Shown one piece after another: positions 18,398 through 27,185 of a DNA stretch of 64,000 nt. The stretch comes from an uncultured Verrucomicrobia subdivision 3 bacterium (lineage in GTDB: Bacteria > Verrucomicrobiota > Verrucomicrobiia > Limisphaerales > UBA11358). The stretch's first letter is position 1. Each line of letters begins with the position of its first letter. Made by a program: the position numbers and the translations under genes. The notes below the pieces were generated by a model. It did not search any database and had not been told where the DNA came from. It was given only the letters and a program-made list of their open reading frames with translations. Location of the stretch: NCBI GenBank assembly GCA_903835255.1, contig CAILMI010000054.1:25020-89019 (forward strand), written 5' to 3'.

Positions 18398-19669
18398 ATG
18401 GCAGAATTTTCGTACAAAGCGCGCCGGCGCAGCGGTGAGATGGTCGAGGGCGTCCTGGAGGTGGCTGACCGTCCGGCGGCCCTGGCGCAGATCACGCGGC
18501 TCGGGCTTTTCCCCGTCTCGGTGGAAACGGCCAAGGCGGGCGCGGCGGGCGGGGCAAGGAGTCCGGGGCAGAAGACGGATTTCATGTCGCTGCTGCCGCC
18601 GGGCCTGCGCGCGCAGCTGCAGCAAAAACGCAAACCCAGCCTGCAGGAGCTGGCGACCTTCACGCAGCAGCTGGCGAACCTGCTTCAATCGGGGATGCCG
18701 CTGACGGTGGCGCTGAACAGCATGACGCATTTGGAAACGCGGGGGATTCCCGCCGAGGTGTGCCGGGGGCTGAAGCAGGAGGTCTCCGAGGGGCGCGGGC
18801 TTTCGGATGCGATGGCCAAGCAGCCGCAGATTTTCACGGATCTGTACGTCAACATGGTGCGGGCGGGCGAATCGAGCGGCTCGCTGGTGGCCGTGCTGCG
18901 CCGCATGGCTTCGCATTTCGAACAGTTCGCCGAGGTGCAGGCCAAATTCAAATCCGCGCTGATCTACCCCGCGATGGTCATCTTCGTGGGCGCGGGCATC
19001 GTCGCCTTTTTCATGTTCTTTATGATGCCGCGGTTCATGGAGATCTTCAACGGGTTCGGCGTGGAGCTGCCCCTGCCGACGCGGATACTCATGGGATCAA
19101 GCACCTTTTTAATCCACTTCTGGTGGCTTATCGGCCTGGTCAGCATTGTATCGGTCATTCTGTTCAAGCGCTATCAGGCCACGGAAGAGGGCGCGCGCCA
19201 GATTGATGCCTGGAAGATGAAAGCTCCCGTGGTTGGCAAGGTGGTAAAACTGAATTTGTTCGGGCAGTTTGCGCGCACGCTGGGCACGCTGCTGCAAAAC
19301 GGGGTGCCGGTCTTGATGGCGCTCCGGATTACCGAACAGGTCCTGCCCAACCGCCTGCTCAAGGAGGCCATCGCCAAAACGCGCACGGCGGTGACGGATG
19401 GCAAGACGCTCGCGCAACCCATGGCGCAGAGCAAGGTTTTCCCCCAGCTCATGGTGGACCTCGTGCGCATCGGAGAGGAGACGGGCGACGTGCCCGGCTC
19501 GCTGAACAATCTCGCCGACACGTATGAAAGCGAGCTGGCCATCGGACTCCGGGTGATGACGCAGCTCATCGAGCCGATCATGATCATGGTCATGGCGGTC
19601 ATCGTGGGCTTTCTGCTCATCAGCATCCTGCTGCCGCTGTTCCAATTGATTTCGCAGATTCACGCCTGA
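18398..19669 (+). CDS. gspF: Type II secretion/type IV pilus inner-membrane protein GspF/PilC
   Basis: A 423-residue polytopic platform protein. Two T2SSF domains are visible, starting near LATFTQQLANLLQSGMPL and LFGQFARTLGTLLQNGVP. The first is followed by a hydrophobic segment (YPAMVIFVGAGIVAFFMFFM), and the protein ends in a long hydrophobic helix (IMIMVMAVIVGFLLISILLP). It would couple an ATPase (GspE/PilB, not in the window) to pseudopilus assembly. It is the first gene of a tight gspF-H-I-J-K run with gaps of 8 bp or overlaps. Confidence 0.95.
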   Translation: MAEFSYKARRRSGEMVEGVLEVADRPAALAQITRLGLFPVSVETAKAGAAGGARSPGQKTDFMSLLPPGLRAQLQQKRKPSLQELATFTQQLANLLQSGMPLTVALNSMTHLETRGIPAEVCRGLKQEVSEGRGLSDAMAKQPQIFTDLYVNMVRAGESSGSLVAVLRRMASHFEQFAEVQAKFKSALIYPAMVIFVGAGIVAFFMFFMMPRFMEIFNGFGVELPLPTRILMGSSTFLIHFWWLIGLVSIVSVILFKRYQATEEGARQIDAWKMKAPVVGKVVKLNLFGQFARTLGTLLQNGVPVLMALRITEQVLPNRLLKEAIAKTRTAVTDGKTLAQPMAQSKVFPQLMVDLVRIGEETGDVPGSLNNLADTYESELAIGLRVMTQLIEPIMIMVMAVIVGFLLISILLPLFQLISQIHA

Positions 19670-19677
19670 GGCGCCCG

Positions 19678-20154
19678 ATGAAAACGGCCCCCGCCCCCAC
19701 CTCCCCTCAGCTCCCCCGCGCGTTCACGCTGGTGGAGCTGATGGTGGTGGTGGCCATCCTGGGCCTCATGGCTGCCATGGGCCTGCCCTCGATGCTGCGA
19801 ATGATTCAGAAGGACGGAATGCGCAAGGCGGTGAGCGACGTGACCGAACTGCTGGGCGATGCGCGCGCGGATGCGATTCTCAAGGGTCAGACGGCGGAAG
19901 TCTCGTTTCATCCGGCGGACAACCAAGTGGACTCCTCCCTCGGCAAATCGGTGACCCTTCCCGAAGGCGTTGCCATGGAAGGCATCGGCATCAACCTGAT
20001 GGATTTCTCGGAAGCGGAGGTATCGCACGTCCGGTTCTTTCCAAACGGCACCTGCGACGAACTGACCCTGGTGCTGCACTCCGGCGAGGACTGGCGAAAA
20101 ATCACACTGGAATTTTCCACCGCCCTGGCGGACGCGGAACCGCTCAAAAAATGA
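19678..20154 (+). CDS. gspH: Type II secretion minor pseudopilin, GspH/FimT-like
   Basis: A 158-residue pseudopilin. The class III prepilin signal is RAFTLVELMVVVAILGLMAA: cleavage before Phe, with Glu at +5. The position before the cut is Ala rather than Gly, as in the next two genes. The globular part contains VSDVTELLGDARADAI, typical of the GspH/FimT family. Its stop overlaps the start of the gspI-like gene by 4 bp, so translation is probably coupled. It could alternatively be named gspG-like, but the calcium-loop GspG signature is absent. Confidence 0.8.
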   Translation: MKTAPAPTSPQLPRAFTLVELMVVVAILGLMAAMGLPSMLRMIQKDGMRKAVSDVTELLGDARADAILKGQTAEVSFHPADNQVDSSLGKSVTLPEGVAMEGIGINLMDFSEAEVSHVRFFPNGTCDELTLVLHSGEDWRKITLEFSTALADAEPLKK

Positions 20155-20570
20155 AACTCCCGACGCCATTCCAGGCACGGCAGCAGCGGGCGTTCTCCCT
20201 GCTGGAAGTGATGATTGCCATCGGCATTTTCTTCATGTCCGTGTTCGTGATCCTGTCGCTCGTGTCCAGCTCGCTGCAGAATGCGCGCCGGCTGCAGCGC
20301 CCCATGGTGGACGCCGCCATGATCGCCTCGGAGCTGTCCCTGACCAATCAGCTCGTGGAGGCGGATCAGTCCGGGGATTTCGGCAAGCTCTACGAGGGGT
20401 ACCACTGGACGGCCAGCGTGGTGGAAGTGCAGACGAACAAGCTGTTTCAGGTGAACTACGTGGTGCGCCGCGATGACAGCAAGGAAATCATGCAGACCAT
20501 GAGCGTCCTATTTTTCCGGCCCCAATCCCCGGCGGGCAGCCTCGATGGCGGCATGGGGGGAAAACGATGA
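20151..20570 (+). CDS. gspI: Type II secretion minor pseudopilin, GspI-like
   Basis: A 139-residue pseudopilin with prepilin signal RAFSLLEVMIAIGIFFMSVF after a 14-residue leader. The family call rests on size, the FSLLEVMIA signature typical of GspI, and position between gspH- and gspJ-like genes. It overlaps both neighbours by 4 bp (ATGA). It should sit at the pseudopilus tip with GspJ and GspK. Confidence 0.8.
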   Translation: MKLPTPFQARQQRAFSLLEVMIAIGIFFMSVFVILSLVSSSLQNARRLQRPMVDAAMIASELSLTNQLVEADQSGDFGKLYEGYHWTASVVEVQTNKLFQVNYVVRRDDSKEIMQTMSVLFFRPQSPAGSLDGGMGGKR

Positions 20571-21472
20571 AGCCCCCCTACCCGGCCGGACAAAAAAGTC
20601 GACGGGCCTTCACCTTGATCGAGGTGATGGTCGCCGCCGCCATTTTCGGACTACTGGTAACGGCGATCTATTCGACGTGGATTCTCATCATCAAATCGTC
20701 GCAAGTCGGACAGGTGGCGGCGGCTCAGGTGCAGCGCGAACGCATCGCCATCCGCACCATTGAAGACTCGCTCACCTGTATCCAGTCGTTTCAAGCCTCC
20801 ATGCAATACTACACATTCCTCGTGGAAAACGGTGCGGCGGCGCAATTGAGCTTCGTGGCGCGGGTGCCTGATGTGTTTCCCCGCAATGGGCGGTTCGGCG
20901 ATTTCAATCTGCGGCGGCTCACCTTCGCCCTGGAAAACCGAACGGATACAGAACGGGATCTGGTGCTGCGTCAAAACCCGATTCTGATGGACGTGGACCC
21001 GGACGAACAGGTCGTTCCCTTGGTGCTAGCGCGCAATGTGCAGGACTTCATCGTGGAATGCTGGGACACGAACACTCAGGATTGGGTGGACACTTGGGTG
21101 GACACCAATTCCCTCCCTCCAATGGTGCGCGTCACCCTGGCGCTCGGCAGCAATCTGACCACGAAAAGTTCCACCGGGCCGTCCCTGGCCATCGCCCGCC
21201 AAATCGCCATACCTTCTGGCACCCTGCCCACCGCCATCCAAGGCGGACAGGGCAGCGCCGTCGGCAATTCCCGAGGGGGCGTGAACCTCGGAGTTCCCGG
21301 AGGCGGCGGGGGACGCAACACCGGAGCGGCCCCGGGCGGAGGCAACCCGGGCGGCGGAGGACGCAATCGAGGCGGCTCCGGCGGCGGTTTTGGGGGACAG
21401 GGCGGACAGGGTGGACCCGGTGGGCCCGGCGGTTTTGGGGGCGGACGGGGCGGACGAGGAGGGGCACCATGA
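20567..21472 (+). CDS. gspJ: Type II secretion minor pseudopilin, GspJ-like, with a glycine-rich tail
   Basis: A 301-residue pseudopilin. The prepilin signal RAFTLIEVMVAAAIFGLLVT follows a short leader. The globular region runs to about residue 225. The last 75 residues are extremely Gly/Arg/Pro-rich with GGRGG, GGNPGGG and GGPGGPGG runs, unusual for the family and predicted to be disordered. It overlaps gspI and gspK by 4 bp each. It should form the tip complex with GspI and GspK. The tail could be a surface-exposed linker. Confidence 0.82.
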   Translation: MKPPYPAGQKSRRAFTLIEVMVAAAIFGLLVTAIYSTWILIIKSSQVGQVAAAQVQRERIAIRTIEDSLTCIQSFQASMQYYTFLVENGAAAQLSFVARVPDVFPRNGRFGDFNLRRLTFALENRTDTERDLVLRQNPILMDVDPDEQVVPLVLARNVQDFIVECWDTNTQDWVDTWVDTNSLPPMVRVTLALGSNLTTKSSTGPSLAIARQIAIPSGTLPTAIQGGQGSAVGNSRGGVNLGVPGGGGGRNTGAAPGGGNPGGGGRNRGGSGGGFGGQGGQGGPGGPGGFGGGRGGRGGAP

Positions 21473-22542
21473 AGATGCAGCATCGCTCCTCTGCCTGCGG
21501 CATGGCGCTCATCATGGTGATGATTGCGGTCGCGGTATTTTCAGCCCTGGCGGCGGCCCTGGCGTTTTCGATGAAGGTTGAGACCAAGCTGGCGCGCAAC
21601 GCCGATGACGAGCAGCAGCTGCTCTGGCTGGGCCGATCCGGCGTGGAATTGGCCCGCTGGGTTTTATCGCAGCATCCAGTCAGCGAACGCTACGACTCGC
21701 TCAACCAGATCTGGGCGGGCGGGCCGGGCGGGCCGGGCGAGACCAACAGCGCCCTTTCCGGGGTCCCCCTGGATAATTTTCCAGTCGGCGAAGGCTCGGT
21801 CTCCATCAAGATCATCGACCTCGATCGCAAGATGAATGTGAACACCGCGAATGCCTTGGAGCTGCAGCAGGTGCTGACGGCGATGGGCGTGGATGCGAAC
21901 GACATCTCGGTCGTGTCCGATTCCATTCTCGACTGGCGGGACACCGACGATGCGCAGCATGTGGCCGGGGCGGAGAGTGATTATTACCAGGGCCTGAATC
22001 CGCCCTATTACGCCAAGAACGCGCCGCTGGACAGCCTGTCCGAGCTGCTCTTTGTCAAAGGCGTGACTCCGGAAATGTATTGGGGCGGCAGCGCCACCAA
22101 TCACCAGCCGGGCACGTTTCAAAAACCCAAGCTCGGCTTCGGCACCGCGCCGGGGGCGATCCCGGACTACCCCTTTGGTTTAAAGGATATTTTCACCCCG
22201 TTTTCTTCCGGCCTCATCAACGTCAACACCGCCGATGCCAACGTGCTGCAAACCATCCCCGGCATGGACGCCCTCCAGGCGGAAGGCATCCTCAAATACC
22301 GGGCCGGACCGGATGGCGTGGAAGCCACGGAGGACGACACCCCCTACCGCAACGTCGCCCAACTGGCTGCCGCCGGCCTGACCCCCCAGACCGTCCAGCA
22401 GCTCAACCGTTACTGCACCGTCAACAGCAGCACCTTTGAGGTGCACGTCACCGCCAAGATCAGTGATTCCTCCCGCGAATACATCGCCATCCTCTACCGC
22501 AATGGGGCAAATATCCAGACGGTGAGCTTCTGGTGGAAATAA
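21469..22542 (+). CDS. gspK: Type II secretion minor pseudopilin GspK-like
   Basis: A 357-residue pseudopilin starting at the ATG that overlaps the gspJ stop. The prepilin-like segment is GMALIMVMIAVAVFSALAAA. GspK marks are VNVNTANALELQQVL and a second LINVNTADANVLQTIPGMD block (helix-hairpin-helix-like SAM region), with SDSILDWRDTDD between them. GspK caps the pseudopilus and has an alpha domain, consistent with length. It is the last gene of the run. Tandem family A repeats begin 21 bp after the stop. gspC, D, E, G, L and M are not in the window. Confidence 0.88.
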   Translation: MKMQHRSSACGMALIMVMIAVAVFSALAAALAFSMKVETKLARNADDEQQLLWLGRSGVELARWVLSQHPVSERYDSLNQIWAGGPGGPGETNSALSGVPLDNFPVGEGSVSIKIIDLDRKMNVNTANALELQQVLTAMGVDANDISVVSDSILDWRDTDDAQHVAGAESDYYQGLNPPYYAKNAPLDSLSELLFVKGVTPEMYWGGSATNHQPGTFQKPKLGFGTAPGAIPDYPFGLKDIFTPFSSGLINVNTADANVLQTIPGMDALQAEGILKYRAGPDGVEATEDDTPYRNVAQLAAAGLTPQTVQQLNRYCTVNSSTFEVHVTAKISDSSREYIAILYRNGANIQTVSFWWK

Positions 22543-22563
22543 TCCCGGCACCCCTCTCCCCAA

Positions 22564-22950
22564 CCCCGCTCAAGCTTTCGCGGGGTGAGGGGAGGACCTG
22601 CGGTAAAGCCGGGCCTACTTCGTTCGGGGGGCCTCAAGGGGTTTATTTCAAACTCGATTCGGGAGTGGAGCTGGAAATGAAGCGGCGCGGTTCGGCTGCT
22701 ACTCCCTCTCTTCCATGAAATGGAGGAGAGGGCTGGGGAGAGGAGGCGCTTGGGGACTTTCTTGGGTTCCCCGCTCAAGCTTTCGGGGCGAGGGGGGAGG
22801 ACCTGCGGTAGAGCCTCGCCTGCTTCGTTCGGCGGCCTCAAGGGGTTTATTTCAAACTCGATTCTGGAGTGGAGCTGGAAATGAAGCGGCGCGGTTCGAC
22901 TGCTACTCCCTCTCTTCCATGAAATGGAGGAGAGGGCGGGGAGAGGAGGC
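22564..22950. repeat. Tandem intergenic repeat, family A (two copies, period 205 bp)
   Basis: Two near-identical units start CCCCGCTCAAGCTTTCG at 22564 and 22769. Each holds CAAGGGGTTTATTTCAAACT and a hairpin with a 13-bp stem and GAA loop (first copy 22704-22732; CCATGAAATGG at the apex). The units share about 180 bp. The 516-bp gap between gspK and the esterase gene holds these repeats and no convincing gene. A third copy is at 35453. Confidence 0.85.
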
Positions 22951-23058
22951 CCGGCTTTATCCGTTCGAAGGGCCGCAAGAGCCGGGCCCACTTCGGAGTT
23001 CGGGCTAAACCATCTATTTGAGACTGGCGCAGGAGGCGAGCGAGCTCCGGAAAAGAGG

Positions 23059-24303
23059 TCAGTTCAGCTGCCGCTTCAGATACGCATTCAAGGCGTCCAG
23101 GAGGTGTGGGTCCAGCGTGACCTTGTGTCCGCGCGGCTCGCGGTCCATCAGGAAAAGCTCGTCGCTGCCCAATTCAGCAAGGCGTTTCCGCAGCACGGTC
23201 ATCTGGTGCAAGGCGTCGGGCGATTCGGAGCAGTTGATGGTGAGAAACAGCGGCAGGGTGGCATGGGTCAGATAATCCAGCGCGCCATGACGGCGCCAGA
23301 TCTCCAGGCTGTTAGTGCGGGCACCCCAGACCTTCTCGTAACGCGGGATCATAGGGTCCTCCGGCAGCAGGTCCAGATAAGTGAATCGCCCGGACATGAC
23401 CACCGCTCCTTGGACGGCGCTACTGACGCCGGGATTTTCGCCGCCTCCCTCAAACTCCTTCAAGCCCTCGGTGGTGACGAGCATCAGCGCCATGCCGCTG
23501 CCGCGAGAGAAACCGACCGGGACAATCTTTCCGTTCAGCCCGAGCTTCGCACCTTCGGCGCGCAGGGTGCGGACGGCGGCCTTGATTTTCAGGGCGCACT
23601 GGGGCATCGCATCCAAGCCCTTGTAAGGCGGGGCCACGGGATGATCTGCCATGGCCACGGCAAACCCCTCCGAGGCCTCGGCGTCCAGAATCGTGTCGCT
23701 GCAAATCGAAAGCGAGCTGTTGCCCATGCGGTTCACGTTGTCGCAGGAAAACTCAATGAGCGCCCCGACCGGCTTCCGGGGCTGTGACGGATAAAGAATG
23801 TCCAGCGCGAGCGGGCGGTTGGTGTCACTGTCATAAACCACATTGCGTTTGAGGCGGCAGCCTTCGGGGACAATATAGAGGTGCGCGGCATCCACCGGAT
23901 AAGCCGCGAGGAGTTTTCCGGCGCGGACATCGTCGCGGAGCTTTCCCAAATCGCGATTGAGGAAGGGCACGCGGGCCTCGCTCTGGTGGCCGTAATCCAG
24001 AGTGACGACCAAATAATTCTGGGCACGGAAATCAGCGAGGATGCTCTCGTCGCTCTCCGTGCCGACGCGCGGCGCGGCCAGGTTTTTTAAATAGAGGACC
24101 ACGGGCATCGCGCCGGAGGGGCGCCCCGCGACCGGCTCCAGCACTTTCAATTCCATCACCCTGCCAGTGACCAGGCTTTGCCAGGGTTCCACTGCAGCCT
24201 GCAACGGCGATGCGGTGGCAAGCACAGCCAGGGCCGCGCCCACCGCCCGCCACAGCAAAGCGCCCGCCGTCTTCGTCTTTTTCGGAACTGTCATCAGAGG
24301 CAT
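23059..24303 (-). CDS. Secreted alpha/beta-hydrolase (putative esterase)
   Basis: A 414-residue protein with an N-terminal hydrophobic signal (LLWRAVGAALAVLATASPLQA). The alpha/beta-hydrolase nucleophile elbow is GFSRGSG, and a candidate catalytic histidine is in RGHKVTLDPHLLDAL near the C terminus. The start ATG is 10 bp downstream of the GH95 stop, so the pair is an operon, and a carbohydrate-esterase role on the same polysaccharide is a reasonable inference. I do not recognise a specific CE family. Confidence 0.72.
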   Translation of the reverse strand: MPLMTVPKKTKTAGALLWRAVGAALAVLATASPLQAAVEPWQSLVTGRVMELKVLEPVAGRPSGAMPVVLYLKNLAAPRVGTESDESILADFRAQNYLVVTLDYGHQSEARVPFLNRDLGKLRDDVRAGKLLAAYPVDAAHLYIVPEGCRLKRNVVYDSDTNRPLALDILYPSQPRKPVGALIEFSCDNVNRMGNSSLSICSDTILDAEASEGFAVAMADHPVAPPYKGLDAMPQCALKIKAAVRTLRAEGAKLGLNGKIVPVGFSRGSGMALMLVTTEGLKEFEGGGENPGVSSAVQGAVVMSGRFTYLDLLPEDPMIPRYEKVWGARTNSLEIWRRHGALDYLTHATLPLFLTINCSESPDALHQMTVLRKRLAELGSDELFLMDREPRGHKVTLDPHLLDALNAYLKRQLN

Positions 24304-24312
24304 AAGATGAAA

Positions 24313-26631
24313 TCAATGTGTCAGGGCGACTGGCCGCAACTGGCCATCCAACACGACGCAGTCTCCGGGCTTTGCCGTCAGCAGGGCCTCATGGCCGCCG
24401 CAGCGGACCCGGCACGGGATGCCCAGTTTCGAGCGGATGACGGCTTTCGTCAACACGCCGTCCGCCCATGCCAGATCCACCTCAAACCCGCCCCGCGCGC
24501 ACAGGCCCGTCACCGAACCCGAAGGCCAGGCCTGAGGCAGGGCCGGCAACAAATCCAGGCAGCGAACCCCCGGCTTCTGACCGCCGCCTTCGGTCCACTG
24601 GCTTTGCAACAACATCTCGGCGATGCCCGCGCAGCCGCCAAAATTGCCGTCGATTTGAAACGGCCCGCAGAGGTCAAACAGATTGGGCAGCGTGCGTTTT
24701 TGCAGCAGGCCGCTCAACTGGCGGAAGGCAAAATCCCCGTCGCCCACGCGCGCCCAGAGCGGGATGCGCCAGGCATAGCTCCAGCCAGTGCTGCCGTCGC
24801 CGCGCCATTTCAACAGGACTTTGGCCGCGGCAAACAGGTTGGTTTGGGCCGGCGAGATTTCCGCCCCGGGATACAAGGCGAACAAGGGAGAGAGATGGCG
24901 ATGGTTATTGCCCGGCACATCCACGTCTTCCAGCCATTCCTGAAGCTGGCCGTACCGGCCAATCTGATCCGGAGCGACCTGGCGCCGGACTTGGCCGAGC
25001 TGCGCCGCAAATTTCCGGTCGCTTTTCAACAGGGCCGCGCTTTCAAGGGTGGCATCCATCAAGGCGCGGATGATTTGATGGTCCATGGTCGGGCCGACAC
25101 AGAGCGTGCCTTGCTCCGGCGAAAACGACGGGGAGGTGACGAGCCAGCCGGTCTTCGGATCCTTTACCAAGTAATCCATGAAGAACAACGACGCCTGTTG
25201 CAGGACCGGATAGGCGCGCGCCAGGAACCGCCGGTCGCCGGTGAACAGGTAATGCTCCCACAGATGATAACACAGCCACGCCCCGCCCGTGGGCCAGATG
25301 CCATCGATATTGTTGATGGGCGCCGTGCCCCGCCAGAGGTCGGTGTTGTGGTGGGCGACCCAGCCGCGGCATTGATACTGTTCCTTGGCCGTGCGGGCGC
25401 CGCTGATAGCAAGATCGTTAATCAGGTCGAACAACGGCTGGGCGCACTCGCTTAAATTGCACAGCTCGGCTGGCCAGTAGTTCATCTCGCAATTGATGTT
25501 GAGCGTCCACTTGCTTTCCCAGGGCGGAGCGAGGAGCTCGTTCCAGATGCCCTGCAGATTCGCCGGCTGACTGCCCGGCCGGCTGCTGGCGATGAGCAGA
25601 TAACGGCCATATTGAAAATACAAGGATGCCAGACCGGGATCCGTATCCAGACCGGCGGTGCGAACATGGCTCAGCCGCTCATCCGTAGGCACCTCCGGCC
25701 CGGGGGCGGACCCCAGGTCCAGAGACACGCGCCGGAACAGGCCTTGATAATCGGTCAAATGCGCGGCTTTTACCGCGTCAAAACTGCGTTTTCGAAGGCT
25801 GGCCAGATGATCAACGCAAATCCGGTCGGGCCGGGCGCTCATGTCCTGAAAATTTTTGAAGCTGGTGGCCGCCACCAGATAGAGCGTGGCGGCCGTGGCG
25901 TTGCTCACCACCAAGGTATTCTGATTGGCCGAGAGAGTTCCCCCCTCACACACCACCCGCACCCGCGATTCAAACTCCAAACCACCCGCCTCCACCTGTC
26001 CGGTCAACACCAGCGTGCCCTCCACGACCCGCGTCCGGGAGTTGGTATGAGGACTGTCCATCGTGAGCGTGAAACTAATTTGCCCGGGCTGATCCGCCGT
26101 CATTCGAATGACGATGGCGCGATCCGGATAGCTGGCGAAGGCCTCACGCCGGAAAGTCACGCTGCCCAAGCGATAACTCACGCTGGCCAGGGCTGAATCC
26201 AAGTCCAAGTCGCGGCGATACTCCGCCACCTCTCCCGAGCCGGGAAAATGAAGACGCAGGTCGCCGAACGGCTGATAGGCTTTTTGGCGGACCGGGTCGC
26301 TCAAAAAACCCGGCCGGGCCAGCGCCACCGCATTGGTGGTCTCGCCCGCGGCCAGCAGTCGGCGAATCCCGGCAAGCTGATCGCCAGCGCCGGCGCGCAC
26401 GTAATCATGCGGCTGCCCTTTCCAGAGGGTGTCCTCGTTGAACTGGATCCGCTCGTCGAAAACCCCGCCGAAAACCATCGCCCCCATCCGGCCGTTGCCA
26501 ATCGGCAGGGCCTCCGTCCACTTTTCCGCCGGCCGCGCATACCAGAGACGCGCCGCCGGCCGCGCGTCGGCGGCGGAAAGGGTCACGGCTAAGATCCAAC
26601 AGGAGGCGAAAACGGCGAGGGTGCGGGACAT
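24313..26631 (-). CDS. Glycoside hydrolase family 95 (alpha-L-fucosidase/galactosidase)
   Basis: A 772-residue secreted enzyme with a signal peptide from the ATG at 26631 (MSRTLAVFASCWILAVTLS). The GH95 N terminus is LWYARPAEKWTEALPIGNGR with GAMVFGG, and FNEDTLWKGQP follows. The catalytic (alpha/alpha)6 barrel includes NINCEMNYWPAELCNLSE and HHNTDLWRG. Near the end QIDGNFGGCAGIAEMLLQS is typical. GH95 enzymes invert alpha-1,2-fucosyl or L-galactosyl linkages in plant polysaccharides such as xyloglucan and RG-II. It is co-directional with a downstream esterase. Confidence 0.94.
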   Translation of the reverse strand: MSRTLAVFASCWILAVTLSAADARPAARLWYARPAEKWTEALPIGNGRMGAMVFGGVFDERIQFNEDTLWKGQPHDYVRAGAGDQLAGIRRLLAAGETTNAVALARPGFLSDPVRQKAYQPFGDLRLHFPGSGEVAEYRRDLDLDSALASVSYRLGSVTFRREAFASYPDRAIVIRMTADQPGQISFTLTMDSPHTNSRTRVVEGTLVLTGQVEAGGLEFESRVRVVCEGGTLSANQNTLVVSNATAATLYLVAATSFKNFQDMSARPDRICVDHLASLRKRSFDAVKAAHLTDYQGLFRRVSLDLGSAPGPEVPTDERLSHVRTAGLDTDPGLASLYFQYGRYLLIASSRPGSQPANLQGIWNELLAPPWESKWTLNINCEMNYWPAELCNLSECAQPLFDLINDLAISGARTAKEQYQCRGWVAHHNTDLWRGTAPINNIDGIWPTGGAWLCYHLWEHYLFTGDRRFLARAYPVLQQASLFFMDYLVKDPKTGWLVTSPSFSPEQGTLCVGPTMDHQIIRALMDATLESAALLKSDRKFAAQLGQVRRQVAPDQIGRYGQLQEWLEDVDVPGNNHRHLSPLFALYPGAEISPAQTNLFAAAKVLLKWRGDGSTGWSYAWRIPLWARVGDGDFAFRQLSGLLQKRTLPNLFDLCGPFQIDGNFGGCAGIAEMLLQSQWTEGGGQKPGVRCLDLLPALPQAWPSGSVTGLCARGGFEVDLAWADGVLTKAVIRSKLGIPCRVRCGGHEALLTAKPGDCVVLDGQLRPVALTH

Positions 26632-26752
26632 GATGGAAACATCATCACCGGAGAGCCCTGCCGCATCCAAGTTTTTTGTCGGTGATTTACTGCCATTAAG
26701 TTTGAGAAAAATGATGGAGGACCCACCGGGGGCAGCATCAAAAGGGGACTAT

Positions 26753-26850
26753 AGCAGTTCTTGGCAACTTTGTGACCGGTGGGGCGCGCCGTCCCCGATC
26801 AATAGAAAACGTGGGTTGGCAACCGTGGCGGGCAGAGGACTGCCCGCCCT
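26753..26850 (+). repeat. Interspersed repeat, family B (copy 1 of adjacent pair)
   Basis: Begins AGCAGTTCTTGGCAACTTTG, as at 8882, and ends with a hairpin whose perfect 9-bp stem GGCGGGCAG (26827-26835) pairs with CTGCCCGCC (26840-26848). The 554-bp gap 26632-27185 holds this copy and a second at 27003, and no gene. Confidence 0.75.
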
Positions 26851-27002
26851 ACCCGCGGACTTTTTTGCGCAAGCGGATCGCTTTGTTATTACCCCGGCTT
26901 CAGTACCAAGAGCAGACCGGATACATTCGGGTGGATGAAGAATGCCTGGATCCGGATTGATCAACCCAAGGACCAGCCGCCGCCCTCGCTGGATCGCGGT
27001 TA

Positions 27003-27090
27003 GGTAGGGCGCGTCACTCCGTGCGCGCCGTCCCGGGGCTAAGGTGACGCGGGTTGGCAACCGTGGCGGGCAGAGGACTGCCCGCCCTAC
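27003..27090 (+). repeat. Interspersed repeat, family B (copy 2 of adjacent pair)
   Basis: Shares GGTTGGCAACCGTGGCGGGC with copy 1 and the same hairpin (27065-27073 with 27078-27086, loop AGGA). The upstream half (GTAGGGCGCGTCACTCCGTG) differs from copy 1 but keeps GCGCGCCGTCCC. Confidence 0.75.
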
Positions 27091-27185
27091 CCGCCGATGG
27101 GCCAAGGTTCAGTTGCAATGCTATAATTTCCAGGTGCTGGACATTTTAAGTTGGCGGCGACGAGGAATTCTGGTTTCCTTTTCAG

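Noticed and set aside
22564..22950. Possible CRISPR array
   Set aside because: Only two units, each about 180 bp with near-identical sequence throughout; there are no short repeats separated by unique spacers and no cas genes.
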